Positions 21,327 through 31,836 of a stretch of 64,000 nucleotides of DNA are shown here, piece after piece. Under the pieces are notes generated by a model. The model was not told the DNA's origin, searched no databases, and worked only from the letters and a program-made list of their open reading frames with translations. The position numbers were made by a program, and so were the translations under genes. This stretch comes from an uncultured Pelagibacteraceae bacterium (GTDB lineage Bacteria > Pseudomonadota > Alphaproteobacteria > Pelagibacterales > Pelagibacteraceae): positions 62,001 to 126,000 of the forward strand of contig CACBKA010000001.1 of the NCBI GenBank assembly GCA_902539745.1, written 5' to 3'. Within the stretch, counting starts at the first letter, position 1; each line of letters opens with the position of its first letter.

Positions 21327-23028
21327 ACTTTTTCTTTTTATGACGTATTACTTTAAATTTAAGTTTTTCTTGTTTAAGTTGACTTATTAAGTTTGTAAAG
21401 TCTTTTAAATCTTTTATTTGAATATCAAATAGAAATGTTAGGTATTCTTCACCTCTATTTGTTAATTCAATATTTATAATATTTGCATTATTTACACCAA
21501 TTAAAGTACTCACCTTACCCAAGATACCCGGCTTGTGTGGTAGGTCGATAGATAAAGTTGAACTATACTCCTTCGATTTGGCTTCTTTATCAAGAAATCT
21601 ACCTTGCCAATGTTTTCTAATAGATGCTCTAGCCTTCCCAGTTTTGCTTGAAGATAACCAGTGCAAAGATGGAGAAACTTTTTTTGAAGTAATAATTTTT
21701 ATCATATCACCATTTTTAAGTGATGACTGTAATGGAGATTCTTTTCCATTAATTTCGCAGCTTACGGCTGTATCTCCTATATTAGTATGAACCGCGTATG
21801 CAAAATCTATTGGGGTAGCATCTTTAGGTAATTTAATAACAGCGCCTTTCGGTGTAAAACAAAAAACGTTATCTTGAAACATTTGTAACTTGGTAAATTC
21901 AAAGTAATGTTCTGGACTACCACCTGTTTCTATTATTTCAACTAAGTCTCTCAACCAATCATATTCCTTCCATGATATTTCAGAAAATTTTTCAGATGAC
22001 TTGTATCTCCAATGAGAAGCTATACCTCTTTCTGCAAATTCATGCATTGGTTTTGTTCTAATTTGTATTTCTATTCTTTTTTTCATTGGACCAATTACCG
22101 AGGTATGTATCGACTTGTATTGATTTATTTTAGGCGTTGATATGTAATCTTTGAATTTACCAGGTATCGCTGAATATTCATTGTGAAAAACACCTAAAGT
22201 TATGTAGCAGTCATTTATATTTTTTACTATTACTCTAAAACCAACGATATCTGTTAATTGTTCTAAAGAAACTCTTTTAGAATGCATTTTTCTCCAAATT
22301 GAAAAAGGAGTTTTTTCTCTACCAGTTATTTCAGCTTTAATATTATTTTGTATAAGAAGTTTATTTAACTCATCATAAACGTTTTTAATAATATCCTCTC
22401 TTTTATCTTTTATAAATGTTAACCTATCTAATATTAGGTTCCGCGCATCAGGATTTAAGATAGAAAAGGATAAGTCTTCAAGTTCATCTCTTATTATATT
22501 CATGCCCATACGATCTGCTAACGGAGCATAAATTTCCATTGTTTCTTTTGCTTTTCTAATTTTTTTATCATCATCTCGAACATAATTGATTGTTCTCATA
22601 TTGTGTAATCTGTCTGCTAATTTTACTAATAAAACTCTTATATCTTTTGATGTAGCTAAAATTAGTTTTCTTAAATTTTCAGCTTTAGAATTTTCCACAG
22701 CCTTTTCTTCAAGAGCAGAAATTTTTGTAACGCCATCTACTAAATCAGCTACTTCTTTACCAAACTCTTTTTTTACAGTTTCATAAGTAGCTTTTGTATC
22801 CTCAACAGTGTCGTGGAGTAAGCCGGTTGCAATTGTTGCGCTATCTAATTTTAACTCCGTTAATATACTGGCAACAGCAACAGGATGGCTGATATACGGA
22901 ATACCCTCGTCTCTTTTCTGATTTTTATGTGCCTCAAGTGCAAAAGTATAAGCTTTATTTAAGGCTTCAGGGTTTAAAAATCTATTATATGATTTTACTT
23001 TTTTAATAAGCTCTTCGTTATTCAACAT
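21283..23028 (-). CDS. bifunctional (p)ppGpp synthetase/hydrolase, RelA/SpoT homolog (short form)
   Basis: ORF 581 aa; HD hydrolase (YISHPVAVASILTEL, LLHDTVEDT), synthetase (GREKTPFSIWRKM), TGS and C-terminal ACT segments. Confidence 0.93.
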   Translation of the reverse strand: MLNNEELIKKVKSYNRFLNPEALNKAYTFALEAHKNQKRDEGIPYISHPVAVASILTELKLDSATIATGLLHDTVEDTKATYETVKKEFGKEVADLVDGVTKISALEEKAVENSKAENLRKLILATSKDIRVLLVKLADRLHNMRTINYVRDDDKKIRKAKETMEIYAPLADRMGMNIIRDELEDLSFSILNPDARNLILDRLTFIKDKREDIIKNVYDELNKLLIQNNIKAEITGREKTPFSIWRKMHSKRVSLEQLTDIVGFRVIVKNINDCYITLGVFHNEYSAIPGKFKDYISTPKINQYKSIHTSVIGPMKKRIEIQIRTKPMHEFAERGIASHWRYKSSEKFSEISWKEYDWLRDLVEIIETGGSPEHYFEFTKLQMFQDNVFCFTPKGAVIKLPKDATPIDFAYAVHTNIGDTAVSCEINGKESPLQSSLKNGDMIKIITSKKVSPSLHWLSSSKTGKARASIRKHWQGRFLDKEAKSKEYSSTLSIDLPHKPGILGKVSTLIGVNNANIINIELTNRGEEYLTFLFDIQIKDLKDFTNLISQLKQEKLKFKVIRHKKKKYAFIQRVLENFKRN

Positions 23029-23548
23029 AATTAATTATATCACTTTGAGATAACTTTGTAATGTTATTATTTTTACCTTTTAAATTATTTATTAAATGAT
23101 CAATTGGTTCTTTAGTTAAAGGATGTGACCAATAAGGGCAGATTTCCTTTAATGGCAATAAAACAAAATCTCTTTCTTTCATAGATACATGAGGTATTTT
23201 TAATTGTAATTCTTCAAGTTTTAAATTCATCGACTCATTTTTGTAATCAATAATATCGATGTCACAGGTTCGTGGATCATTTTTATTTTTTCTCTCTCTT
23301 TCTAGATCCTGCTCAATTTTTAGTAAAATTTTCATTAAATCAATTGGTTTTAATAATGTACTAACTTCGATAACAATATTTATAAATTTTGGATATTTTG
23401 GATTTGGAAATGAAGTTGATTCATAAAAACTAGACTTTTTAATAAGTTTGATATTATTTTTTTCAATTAGTGAAATTGCTAAATTAATATTCTTAAATCT
23501 ATTACCAAAACTTGATTGTAAATTTGAACCAATACCTAAAAAAATCAT
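23018..23548 (-). CDS. folK: 2-amino-4-hydroxy-6-hydroxymethyldihydropteridine pyrophosphokinase
   Basis: ORF 176 aa; FLGIGSNL, ENDPRTCDIDIIDY-like motif (NDPRTCDIDIIDY), IPHVSMKERDFVLLPL. Confidence 0.93.
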   Translation of the reverse strand: MIFLGIGSNLQSSFGNRFKNINLAISLIEKNNIKLIKKSSFYESTSFPNPKYPKFINIVIEVSTLLKPIDLMKILLKIEQDLERERKNKNDPRTCDIDIIDYKNESMNLKLEELQLKIPHVSMKERDFVLLPLKEICPYWSHPLTKEPIDHLINNLKGKNNNITKLSQSDIINYVE

Positions 23549-24018
23549 TACTTATTCTTACTTAATATTCTCGCTTGTTCTCTTTCCCAACTTTTTTTCT
23601 TTTTAACATTTCGCTTATCATAAAGTTTTTTTCCTTTTGCAACTGCTAACTCGACTTTGGCTTTACCTTTTTTGAAATATAATTTTGTTGGGACTATAGT
23701 TAAACCGTCCCTATTAATTTTACCAATAACTTTATTTATTTCTTTTTTATTGAGTAAAAGTTTTCTCATGTCTCTTGGATTATGGTTGTTATAACTTGAC
23801 TGTTTATACAAAGGAATATGTGAATTAATTAAATAAATCTCGCCGTTGTTATCATTTGCATAAGCATCTGTAATATTTGCTTTTCCGTCTCTTAATGCTT
23901 TTACCTCTGAACCTTTAAGTACTATACCTGCTTCAAAAAATTCTTCAAAAAAATAGTTAAAACTTGCTTTTCTATTATTGCAAACAATTTTAATTCCAGT
24001 ATTTTTCTTAACTTTCAT
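23548..24018 (-). CDS. smpB: SsrA-binding protein
   Basis: ORF 156 aa; [39 protein letters not shown]. Confidence 0.96.
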   Translation of the reverse strand: MKVKKNTGIKIVCNNRKASFNYFFEEFFEAGIVLKGSEVKALRDGKANITDAYANDNNGEIYLINSHIPLYKQSSYNNHNPRDMRKLLLNKKEINKVIGKINRDGLTIVPTKLYFKKGKAKVELAVAKGKKLYDKRNVKKKKSWEREQARILSKNK

Positions 24019-24902
24019 TAAAGAAGTTCTGCGATTTTGAGTGCCTTTTGTACTTCCTTCTTAGTTTTTTCTGTTACTTTTACTAAAGGTAATCTAACTT
24101 CCTCTGAAGATAGATTTAATAAGCTCGCTGCGTACTTTACAGGACTAGGGTTGCTTTCAATAAATAAAGATTTGTGTAGTGGCATTAGTTTTTCATTTAT
24201 TTCTTTTGCCTTTGCAATCAAATTACTATTATTTTTACTCAAAGAAGCATTTTGAAAATCTGAACAAAGTTTAGGCGCAACATTTGCTGTCACACTAATA
24301 CATCCAACACCTCCTCTTAAATTAAATTCTAAAGCTGTTCCATCTTCTCCAGAAAGCTGAATAAATTCAGGTCCCATTTTTTTTAATTGTTTATCAACCC
24401 TATTTAAATCAGCTGTTGCATCTTTAACACCAGCTATATTTTTTAGTTCAAAGAGTCTTGCCATTGTATCAACTGACATATCTACAACTGATCTTGGAGG
24501 AATATTATAAATAATGATTGGAATTCCAACTTTATCATTAATAGCCTTATAGTGTTGATATAAACCTTCTTGTGTTGGTTTGTTATAATATGGTGTTACA
24601 ATTAAAAGAGCGTTTGCTCCTGTTTTCTCAGCGTGTATAGAAAGTTCTATTGCTTCAGTTGTTGAGTTGGATCCAGTTCCTGCAATAACAGGAATTTTAC
24701 CATTGGTTTCTTTAACTGCTATTTCGATAACTTTTTTATGCTCATTATGATCTAGTGTGGGCGACTCGCCAGTTGTACCGGCTGGAACAACTCCATTTGT
24801 TCCATTTTTAATATGATGATGTATTAAAGACGCATATTTATCTTGGTCTAAAACATTGTTTTTGAATGGTGTAATTAAAGCTACGATTGAACCTTTAAAC
24901 AT
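24018..24902 (-). CDS. dapA: 4-hydroxy-tetrahydrodipicolinate synthase
   Basis: ORF 294 aa; [47 protein letters not shown]. Confidence 0.96.
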   Translation of the reverse strand: MFKGSIVALITPFKNNVLDQDKYASLIHHHIKNGTNGVVPAGTTGESPTLDHNEHKKVIEIAVKETNGKIPVIAGTGSNSTTEAIELSIHAEKTGANALLIVTPYYNKPTQEGLYQHYKAINDKVGIPIIIYNIPPRSVVDMSVDTMARLFELKNIAGVKDATADLNRVDKQLKKMGPEFIQLSGEDGTALEFNLRGGVGCISVTANVAPKLCSDFQNASLSKNNSNLIAKAKEINEKLMPLHKSLFIESNPSPVKYAASLLNLSSEEVRLPLVKVTEKTKKEVQKALKIAELL

Positions 24903-24941
24903 ATTTATTTATATAGTATTAAACTAAATTCTCGTAACTTT

Positions 24942-27263
24942 ATGCTTAAACATTTAATTAGTCTAGTTTTTTTATTCTTCAGTTTATCGTATTTACCTGC
25001 TCTATCTGATATTAATTTAAAACTTCTTCCTAAACCTAAACCCACAATATTGGCAGTTAAAAATGAAAAAAAGATAACTGTAATATTACCTAAAAAGAAA
25101 CCGGATATTAAAATAAATAAAACTTCAGTTAAGAAACAATTATTACCAAAAGAAAAGCCTCAGGTAAGTAATAACAAAAAAAAATTAGCTGAAAAAGAAA
25201 TTAAAAATATTGAAATACCAATAAAAAGCAAAGAAAACGAAAAAATTAATTTATCAAAAAAAGAAAAAATAATTTCTAAAACAATAAATAATGAATTTAT
25301 TTTACCAGCAAAAAAACCTGTAACATATCAAAAGAAAATTACAAAAGTTGCTGAAAGATCAAATATTTTATCAAAAAAAGATTATGATTATGCAAAACAA
25401 ATATTTGATAATATAGCTCAAAAAAAATGGAGTACAGCATTTACGCTTAATAAAAGAGTTAAAAACAAAGATTTCAGAAATTTAGTAACCTGGATTTACC
25501 TAAAAGAAAAAACTAATAAGTCAAGTTTTGATGAATATATAAACTTTATTGATAAGAACCCAGACTATCCTAGAATCAACAGGTTAAAATATCTCGCTGA
25601 ACATAAAATAAATTTAAAAACCACCAGCCCCAATACAGTAATTGGTTGGTTTGTCTCAAATCCTCCACTTAGTGGTTTTGGTAAAATTAAATTAGGAGAG
25701 TCATACTTATTGAAAGGAAACATTTCTGAAGGGTCTGCATTGATAAAAGAGGGATGGATTACAGCATCTTTGAGCTCTAAAGATCTAAGATATCTTAACA
25801 AAAAATACAAAAAAATTTTAAATTCATCTGATCATATTAAAAGAGCTGAGTATATGGCATGGGAGTACAAAAGATGGGATTTAAAAAGAATTCTGAGATA
25901 TTTGCCTCAGGATCACAGAGCACTTTATAATGCTAGACAAATTGTAATGAGCAGTTCTTTCGGTGTCGATAAAGCTATAGCTGATGTTCCAGCCAGGTTT
26001 AAAAATGATATGGGGTTAAATTACGACAGATTAAAATGGAGGAGAAGAAGAGGAAGGTTAGATTCATCTTTGGAAATCATAAATAAAATTCCTAATAATG
26101 AAACAGCTTTAATAAAACCTGAGTTGTGGTGGAAAGAGAGATCTATAATATCAAGATCTTTAATTTATAAAAAAAGATATCAAGAGGCATACGAAGTTGC
26201 AAAAAACCATTCTATGAGGGAAGGACCTGAGTATGCTGAAGCAGAGTGGATGTCTGGATGGATATCTTTAAGTTTTTTAAATGATCCTTATATAGCTCTT
26301 CAACATTTTAAAAAGTTTTATGAGAACGTAGGATACCCAATTAGTTTAGCTAGAGGAGCATACTGGATTGGTAAAACATATGAAAAAATTGGAAACGAAA
26401 AATTAGCTACAAAATTTTATGAAGAAGGCTCAAAATTTTTAACAACTTATTATGGTCAATTATCTTTTCAAAAAATCAAACCTTTTGAAGATTTTGAATT
26501 AGTAGATGATTCTAAGTATTCTAAGGAATTCGAAAAAGAGTTTAATGAAAATCCACTTACTAAACACGTAATTCTTTTATATGAGCTTAATAAAACTAAA
26601 TACAGTAAAGATATAATAAAACATCTTGCTGAATTAAATATAGAAAAAGGAAGTGAGGTTCTTGCTGCAAAACTTGCAACAAATGTTGGTAGATATGACT
26701 ATTCCATTCAAGTATCTAAAAAAGCATCATATGAAAAAAGATTCTATAATAAATTTAACTATCCAATCATAAATACTCCAAGAGTGCTTAAAGGTAAATC
26801 AATGCCATCACAAGAAATAATTTTGGCAATTACAAGACAGGAAAGTGAGTTTGATCCAAAAGCAAATAGTTATGCAGGTGCGAAAGGTATGATGCAATTA
26901 ATGACTTATACGGCAAAGCTAGTAGCAAAGCAGATGGATGTGACTTATAGTAAAAGAAAATTAACTTCTGATCCTGAATATAACATTAATCTTGGAACTT
27001 ATTATTTTAATTCACTATTAAATGATTATGCAGAGGTATATCCATTTGCTATAGCCGCTTATAACGCAGGACCCAAAAGAGTAAGACAATGGCGAAGATT
27101 AAATGGTGATCCAAGCAAAAATAAAATCGATTATGTTAATTGGATTGAACTAATAAAATTTGAAGAAACAAGAAATTATGTTCAAAGAGTATTGGAAAAT
27201 ATGAATGTATACAAATATATGCTTAGTCAAAAACCTGTAAAGCTAGAAAAGTTCTTTAATTAA
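24942..27263 (+). CDS. soluble lytic murein transglycosylase (Slt-like) with Lys/Pro-rich N-terminal region
   Basis: ORF 773 aa; C-terminal SLT domain AITRQESEFDPKANSYAGAKGMMQLM and YNAGPKRVRQW. Confidence 0.92.
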   Translation: MLKHLISLVFLFFSLSYLPALSDINLKLLPKPKPTILAVKNEKKITVILPKKKPDIKINKTSVKKQLLPKEKPQVSNNKKKLAEKEIKNIEIPIKSKENEKINLSKKEKIISKTINNEFILPAKKPVTYQKKITKVAERSNILSKKDYDYAKQIFDNIAQKKWSTAFTLNKRVKNKDFRNLVTWIYLKEKTNKSSFDEYINFIDKNPDYPRINRLKYLAEHKINLKTTSPNTVIGWFVSNPPLSGFGKIKLGESYLLKGNISEGSALIKEGWITASLSSKDLRYLNKKYKKILNSSDHIKRAEYMAWEYKRWDLKRILRYLPQDHRALYNARQIVMSSSFGVDKAIADVPARFKNDMGLNYDRLKWRRRRGRLDSSLEIINKIPNNETALIKPELWWKERSIISRSLIYKKRYQEAYEVAKNHSMREGPEYAEAEWMSGWISLSFLNDPYIALQHFKKFYENVGYPISLARGAYWIGKTYEKIGNEKLATKFYEEGSKFLTTYYGQLSFQKIKPFEDFELVDDSKYSKEFEKEFNENPLTKHVILLYELNKTKYSKDIIKHLAELNIEKGSEVLAAKLATNVGRYDYSIQVSKKASYEKRFYNKFNYPIINTPRVLKGKSMPSQEIILAITRQESEFDPKANSYAGAKGMMQLMTYTAKLVAKQMDVTYSKRKLTSDPEYNINLGTYYFNSLLNDYAEVYPFAIAAYNAGPKRVRQWRRLNGDPSKNKIDYVNWIELIKFEETRNYVQRVLENMNVYKYMLSQKPVKLEKFFN

Positions 27264-27264
27264 A

Positions 27265-27357
27265 TGGCGGTGAGGGCGAGATTCGAACTCGCGGTAGGTT
27301 GTTACACCTACGGAAGTTTAGCAAACTCCTGGTTTAAACCAGCTCACCCACCTCACC
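27265..27357 (-). tRNA. tRNA-Ser(GCT), CCA encoded
   Basis: Reverse complement GGTGAGG...GGAGT-TTGCTAA-ACTTC...long variable arm...CGAGTTCGAATCTCG...CCTCACC-G-CCA; anticodon GCT. Confidence 0.95.
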
Positions 27358-27404
27358 AAACATTGGTTTTATATATTATTATACAAGAGAAAAAAACTAT
27401 TAAT

Positions 27405-28778
27405 TTAAAAAACAAAAAAGACTTTTTTTTGCTCTTTGAAAGTTTTAATCATTAAAGCTCTTGAAAGAAATAGAATAAAAAACCCAAAAACCCAATTCAT
27501 TAAAAGTATTCCATAAAATATTTCATTAAAATAACCATTGTAAATATTAATAATTCCCCAAACAATAGCAAAAGGTAATATAATCATTCTAAATAAATTA
27601 GAATAAAATATAAAATGGGTTTTTTTAAGTGCTGTAAACAATGCGTGGGAAATAAAAAAAACTGGGTATATTGGTCCAATAAAAGCGGCAATCTTTAAAT
27701 AATTAGATCCAAATTTAATTACCTCTAAGTCGTTTGTAAACAAACTCACTATAAATTCTGAAAATATAAATATTATGATGCCTGAAATACACATAATTGT
27801 AAATCCTATTATTATAGCTTTGTTGTAAACATCTCTTACTCTATCATATCTCCTTGCTCCAAAATTTTGTCCTGCTATTGTAATTACTGCTGTATTTAAA
27901 CCTATAACAGGAAGAGTAAATATGTGTTCAAATCTTACGGCAGCACCGTAGCCTGCAACCGCATTGTCTCCAAAGATACTAATAAAAGAGAGCAAAATAT
28001 AACTACCTACGGCAACTAAAAAAAGTGCAAAAGTTATTGGCATACACTGATTAAAAATATTGATAAAAAAATTTTTTCTAATTAAAAAATTTTCAGTTTT
28101 TAAAACGATTTTTAAAACAGTTTTATTAACTTTATAAAATAAATAAATACAAGCACAAAACTGAATTAATATTGTTGAAATTGCAAGTCCAGCAATACCA
28201 AAACCAGGTATAAATAAAAATCCAAAAATAAAAATTGGATTAAGTATTATATTTGCAAATAAACCCACGATTAGTACATTTCTATATGTTTTGGTATCAC
28301 CTTGTGCATATAAAACTGCGTTTAATGATGTAAGTATGAGAAAAAATAAAGTTCCGTAAAATATTATATCAGTATATTCTTTAGCCAAGGCAATACTATC
28401 CGTTGAACTTCCCATTAATTTCAAAATTTCATATGAAAAGAATACACCTAAAAAAGTTAAAATTACTGACAACAGAACTGAGTATATAAGCGTGTGGTAA
28501 GTATAAATTAATGCAGCAAATCTATTTCTTTGTCCTAATGAATTTGAAATTAAAGAATTGCAACCAGCAACTATTCCGATTCCAGCAGAAATAATTAAAA
28601 AATAGAGTGGAAAAGATTTTGCAAGTGCAGCTAAAGCATTTGAGGAAATTTGCCCAGCAAAAAATGTATCTACTATGTTAAAAAGAGTTTGAAATAAACT
28701 ACCAGTACTAGCAGGTATTGCTATTTTTTTAAGAAGTTGAATTATAGGCCTTGAGGTTATGTTTAAACTATTTTCCAA
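27405..28778 (-). CDS. MATE family efflux transporter
   Basis: ORF 457 aa; IPASTGSLFQTLFNIVDTFFAGQISSNALAALAKSFP and about 12 TM segments. Confidence 0.9.
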   Translation of the reverse strand: MENSLNITSRPIIQLLKKIAIPASTGSLFQTLFNIVDTFFAGQISSNALAALAKSFPLYFLIISAGIGIVAGCNSLISNSLGQRNRFAALIYTYHTLIYSVLLSVILTFLGVFFSYEILKLMGSSTDSIALAKEYTDIIFYGTLFFLILTSLNAVLYAQGDTKTYRNVLIVGLFANIILNPIFIFGFLFIPGFGIAGLAISTILIQFCACIYLFYKVNKTVLKIVLKTENFLIRKNFFINIFNQCMPITFALFLVAVGSYILLSFISIFGDNAVAGYGAAVRFEHIFTLPVIGLNTAVITIAGQNFGARRYDRVRDVYNKAIIIGFTIMCISGIIIFIFSEFIVSLFTNDLEVIKFGSNYLKIAAFIGPIYPVFFISHALFTALKKTHFIFYSNLFRMIILPFAIVWGIINIYNGYFNEIFYGILLMNWVFGFFILFLSRALMIKTFKEQKKVFFVF

Positions 28779-28785
28779 TTGAACC

Positions 28786-29691
28786 TCAATAATATTCTTT
28801 TTTGAATAAATAATTTTTTCCCATTTTTTTTGCTAATAAGATTTGTTTTTGTCTCATTGCAAATCTTTCTTTTTGAGAACTGGACAATTTATCATAACAT
28901 TTTGGACATGATATACCTATTTGGTATTTTTTTGATTTTTTCTCATCTTTAGATACTGGTTTTCTACATCCACTACAAATAATATATGTACCAAGTTTTA
29001 GTTTATGTTTTAAAGAAACTCTATTGTCAAAAACGTAACACTCACCACTCCATAAACTCGATTTAATGTTAATATTTTTTAAGTAGTTAATTATCCCACC
29101 TTTTAGCTGATAAACTTTTTTATAACCTTTTTTCACCAAATAATTAGTGGCTTTCTCACATCTAATACCTCCGGTACAAAACATGGCTATTGTTTTTTTT
29201 TTATTAATTTTTTTTAGATAATTAGGAAAATCTTTAAAATTATCAATATTAGGGTTTTCTGCACCTTTAAAGGTTCCCATATTGAATTCAAAAGGTTTTC
29301 TAGCATCTATTATTTTAATATCCCTTTTCTTTAAAAATGAATTCCATTTATTGGGTTCAATATAAGTTTTTTTCTTATTAATTTTGGACAATTTTATTCC
29401 AATAGGAACAACCTCCTTTTTAATTTTGATTTTTGGTTTATGAAAAGGTTGGAACGGGCACATAGATGAATTTTGGGAATCAAAGTTTTCAAAATTATAA
29501 AATGTCTTTATTCTATGTATAATTTTGAAAATATCTTTTTTTTCTCCTGAAATTATTCCATTTAAACCTTCGGTTGAGATGATGATTGAACCTCTTACTG
29601 AATTATTTTTTAAAATACTATTAAACTCTTTTTTAAAAGATAAAAGACGCGTTAATTTTTTAAACTTATAAAAACCAAAAATATAGAACAT
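28786..29691 (-). CDS. trhO: rhodanese-family tRNA uridine(34) hydroxylase (TrhO/YceA-like)
   Basis: ORF 301 aa; STEGLNGIISG, DARKPFEFNMGTFKGA, CTGGIRCEKATNYL. Confidence 0.9.
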   Translation of the reverse strand: MFYIFGFYKFKKLTRLLSFKKEFNSILKNNSVRGSIIISTEGLNGIISGEKKDIFKIIHRIKTFYNFENFDSQNSSMCPFQPFHKPKIKIKKEVVPIGIKLSKINKKKTYIEPNKWNSFLKKRDIKIIDARKPFEFNMGTFKGAENPNIDNFKDFPNYLKKINKKKTIAMFCTGGIRCEKATNYLVKKGYKKVYQLKGGIINYLKNINIKSSLWSGECYVFDNRVSLKHKLKLGTYIICSGCRKPVSKDEKKSKKYQIGISCPKCYDKLSSSQKERFAMRQKQILLAKKMGKNYLFKKEYY

Positions 29692-30348
29692 TTAAACTTT
29701 CTTACAAATTGTAATACCATCACCTAAGGGCAAAATAATTTTTTCTACTCTATTATCATTTTTTACAAATGAGTTAAACTCTCTTATTATATTGGTAAAT
29801 TTATCATTTTTACTTCTATCAATAACATCTCCATGCCACAAAACATTGTCTATCAATATAAAACTTTTTTTATTTATTAATTTCAAAGAAAGATCGAAAT
29901 ACTTTTTATAGTTATCCTTATCTGCATCTATGAAAACCATATCAAATTTTTTTTTATCATTTACGAGTTTGATTAAATTATCTAAAGCTGGTCCTAAAAA
30001 AATATCTATTTTTTTTTGAATACCAGCTTTGGTAAAAAAGTTTTTTGCAATTTCAGAAGTTGTTTTATTTTTATCTAAGCAAGTAATATGCCCATTTTTC
30101 GGTAAAGCTAAGGCCATTGTTAATGAACTGTACCCAGTAAAAGTTCCGATTTCTAAAACTTTTTTTATATTAAAAGATTTAATGAAGAATTGAAAAAAAT
30201 ATCCTTGTGTTACGGATATTTGCATTTTTTTTTGGCTGCCCATTTTTTCATTATGATTAATAATTTCTTTTTGTACCGGGTTTAGTTCGTAACTATGTTC
30301 AGCTATATAATTTTCTAACTTTTTACTAATTTTAAGACTTTTGATCAT
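29692..30348 (-). CDS. class I SAM-dependent O-methyltransferase (caffeoyl-CoA OMT-like)
   Basis: ORF 218 aa; VLEIGTFTGYSSLTMALALP, DMVFIDADKDNYKKYFD, IDNVLWHGDV. Confidence 0.9.
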   Translation of the reverse strand: MIKSLKISKKLENYIAEHSYELNPVQKEIINHNEKMGSQKKMQISVTQGYFFQFFIKSFNIKKVLEIGTFTGYSSLTMALALPKNGHITCLDKNKTTSEIAKNFFTKAGIQKKIDIFLGPALDNLIKLVNDKKKFDMVFIDADKDNYKKYFDLSLKLINKKSFILIDNVLWHGDVIDRSKNDKFTNIIREFNSFVKNDNRVEKIILPLGDGITICKKV

Positions 30349-31478
30349 TTTAATGAATTAAATAAATTTATAGCATATCTATCTGTCATTCCTGCTATAA
30401 AATCACAAACGGCCCTTTCCTTATTTGGTGAAATTTTCATAAGATTTTTTTTAATATATTTTTTTGGATTTTTTTTAATTTTAGTAAATAAAAAATTAAT
30501 AATTTTTTTTCCTTTTATATTTTTTTTTAATACCTCTTTATTATTATACATTTTATACTTCAAAAAATCTCTTATATGATAATCAAAATTTAATAACTCC
30601 TCAGAAAAGTTTACATAATTTGTATTGGATTTATAAATATCATTGACATTTTTAGGACTAAATTTTTTTAAATTTATTTTAATATTTTTAACTACATCAC
30701 TTACCATTACATTAATCACATCTCTTATTATTTGTCTTAATATCAGCTCAATATCTTTTGATTTGATTTTTTTCTTATGTTTTTTAACTATTTCTGAAAT
30801 TACTGGAATATTAACTAATTCATTAATGTTAAAAAGTTTTGCTTTTAAACCATCCTCTAGATCGTGACTGTTATAAGCAATGTCGTCAGATATATTTGAA
30901 ATTTGAGCCTCTAAAGATGGATTGTTTTTATAAATTATTTTGTTCTTAAAAATGTTTTTTCCTAAGATTTCATCAAATTTTGATTTATCATCTACCGGTC
31001 CATTGTGTTTAATTAAACCATCTAAAGTTTCTATCGTTAGATTTAATCCTACAAAACTATAATATTTATTTTCTATTAAAGTGAGAATTCTTAATGTTTG
31101 AATGTTGTGGTCAAACCCCCCAAAATTATTCATACACTCATCGAGAGCCTCTTCACCCGCATGACCAAAAGGAGGATGACCAATATCATGGGAGAGGCTC
31201 AGTGTTTCACAAAGGTCTTCGTTTAGATTAAATATTTTTCCTAAAGTTCTTGCTATTTGTGAAACTTCTAACGAATGAGTTAGTCTTGTTCTATAATGAT
31301 CATCTATGGTATTAACAAAAACTTGAGTTTTATGTTTCAGTCTTCTAAAAGCAGTTGAGTGAATAATGCGATCTCTATCTCTTTGATAGGGTGATCTAAA
31401 TGAACTTGATTTTTCCTCAAAAATTCTCCCTTTTGACTTAATTGGTGTGGCAAATTTAGAATATTCACTTTTTTGCAT
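30345..31478 (-). CDS. dgt: deoxyguanosinetriphosphate triphosphohydrolase-like protein
   Basis: ORF 377 aa; FRSPYQRDRDRIIHSTAFRRLKHKTQVF, THSLEVSQIARTL, SHDIGHPPFGHAGE. Confidence 0.93.
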   Translation of the reverse strand: MQKSEYSKFATPIKSKGRIFEEKSSSFRSPYQRDRDRIIHSTAFRRLKHKTQVFVNTIDDHYRTRLTHSLEVSQIARTLGKIFNLNEDLCETLSLSHDIGHPPFGHAGEEALDECMNNFGGFDHNIQTLRILTLIENKYYSFVGLNLTIETLDGLIKHNGPVDDKSKFDEILGKNIFKNKIIYKNNPSLEAQISNISDDIAYNSHDLEDGLKAKLFNINELVNIPVISEIVKKHKKKIKSKDIELILRQIIRDVINVMVSDVVKNIKINLKKFSPKNVNDIYKSNTNYVNFSEELLNFDYHIRDFLKYKMYNNKEVLKKNIKGKKIINFLFTKIKKNPKKYIKKNLMKISPNKERAVCDFIAGMTDRYAINLFNSLK

Positions 31479-31518
31479 AAGATATGATAAAAATGTATAA
31501 TACAGTATTTACAAAAAT

Positions 31519-31836
31519 ATGAATAAAAAAATTCAATTTACAGATTCGGCAAAAAAAGAGATTAATCGGATTCTTTTAAATAAAAGTCCTAAAACTTATT
31601 TTAGAATCTCTGTACAAGGTGGTGGGTGCTCTGGATTTAAGTATAATTTCAATTTTGATGAGAAAGTTGATAAAAATGATAATATTTTTGACAAAGCAAT
31701 AATTGATAATAATTCGTTAAAAATTATTGATGGCTCAGTAGTCGATTTTAAAAAAGAACTTATTGGTAACTCGTTTGTTATTAATAATCCTCAGGCGAGC
31801 TCTTCTTGTGGTTGCGGCCTGTCTTTTTCAGTTTAA
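31519..31836 (+). CDS. A-type iron-sulfur cluster assembly/insertion protein (ErpA/IscA-like)
   Basis: ORF 105 aa; RISVQGGGCSGFKYNF, NPQASSSCGCGLSFSV. Confidence 0.93.
   Translation: MNKKIQFTDSAKKEINRILLNKSPKTYFRISVQGGGCSGFKYNFNFDEKVDKNDNIFDKAIIDNNSLKIIDGSVVDFKKELIGNSFVINNPQASSSCGCGLSFSV

Noticed and set aside
27264-27455. 63-aa plus-strand ORF after slt
   Set aside because: Overlaps the complement of tRNA-Ser and the end of the MATE gene; not a real CDS
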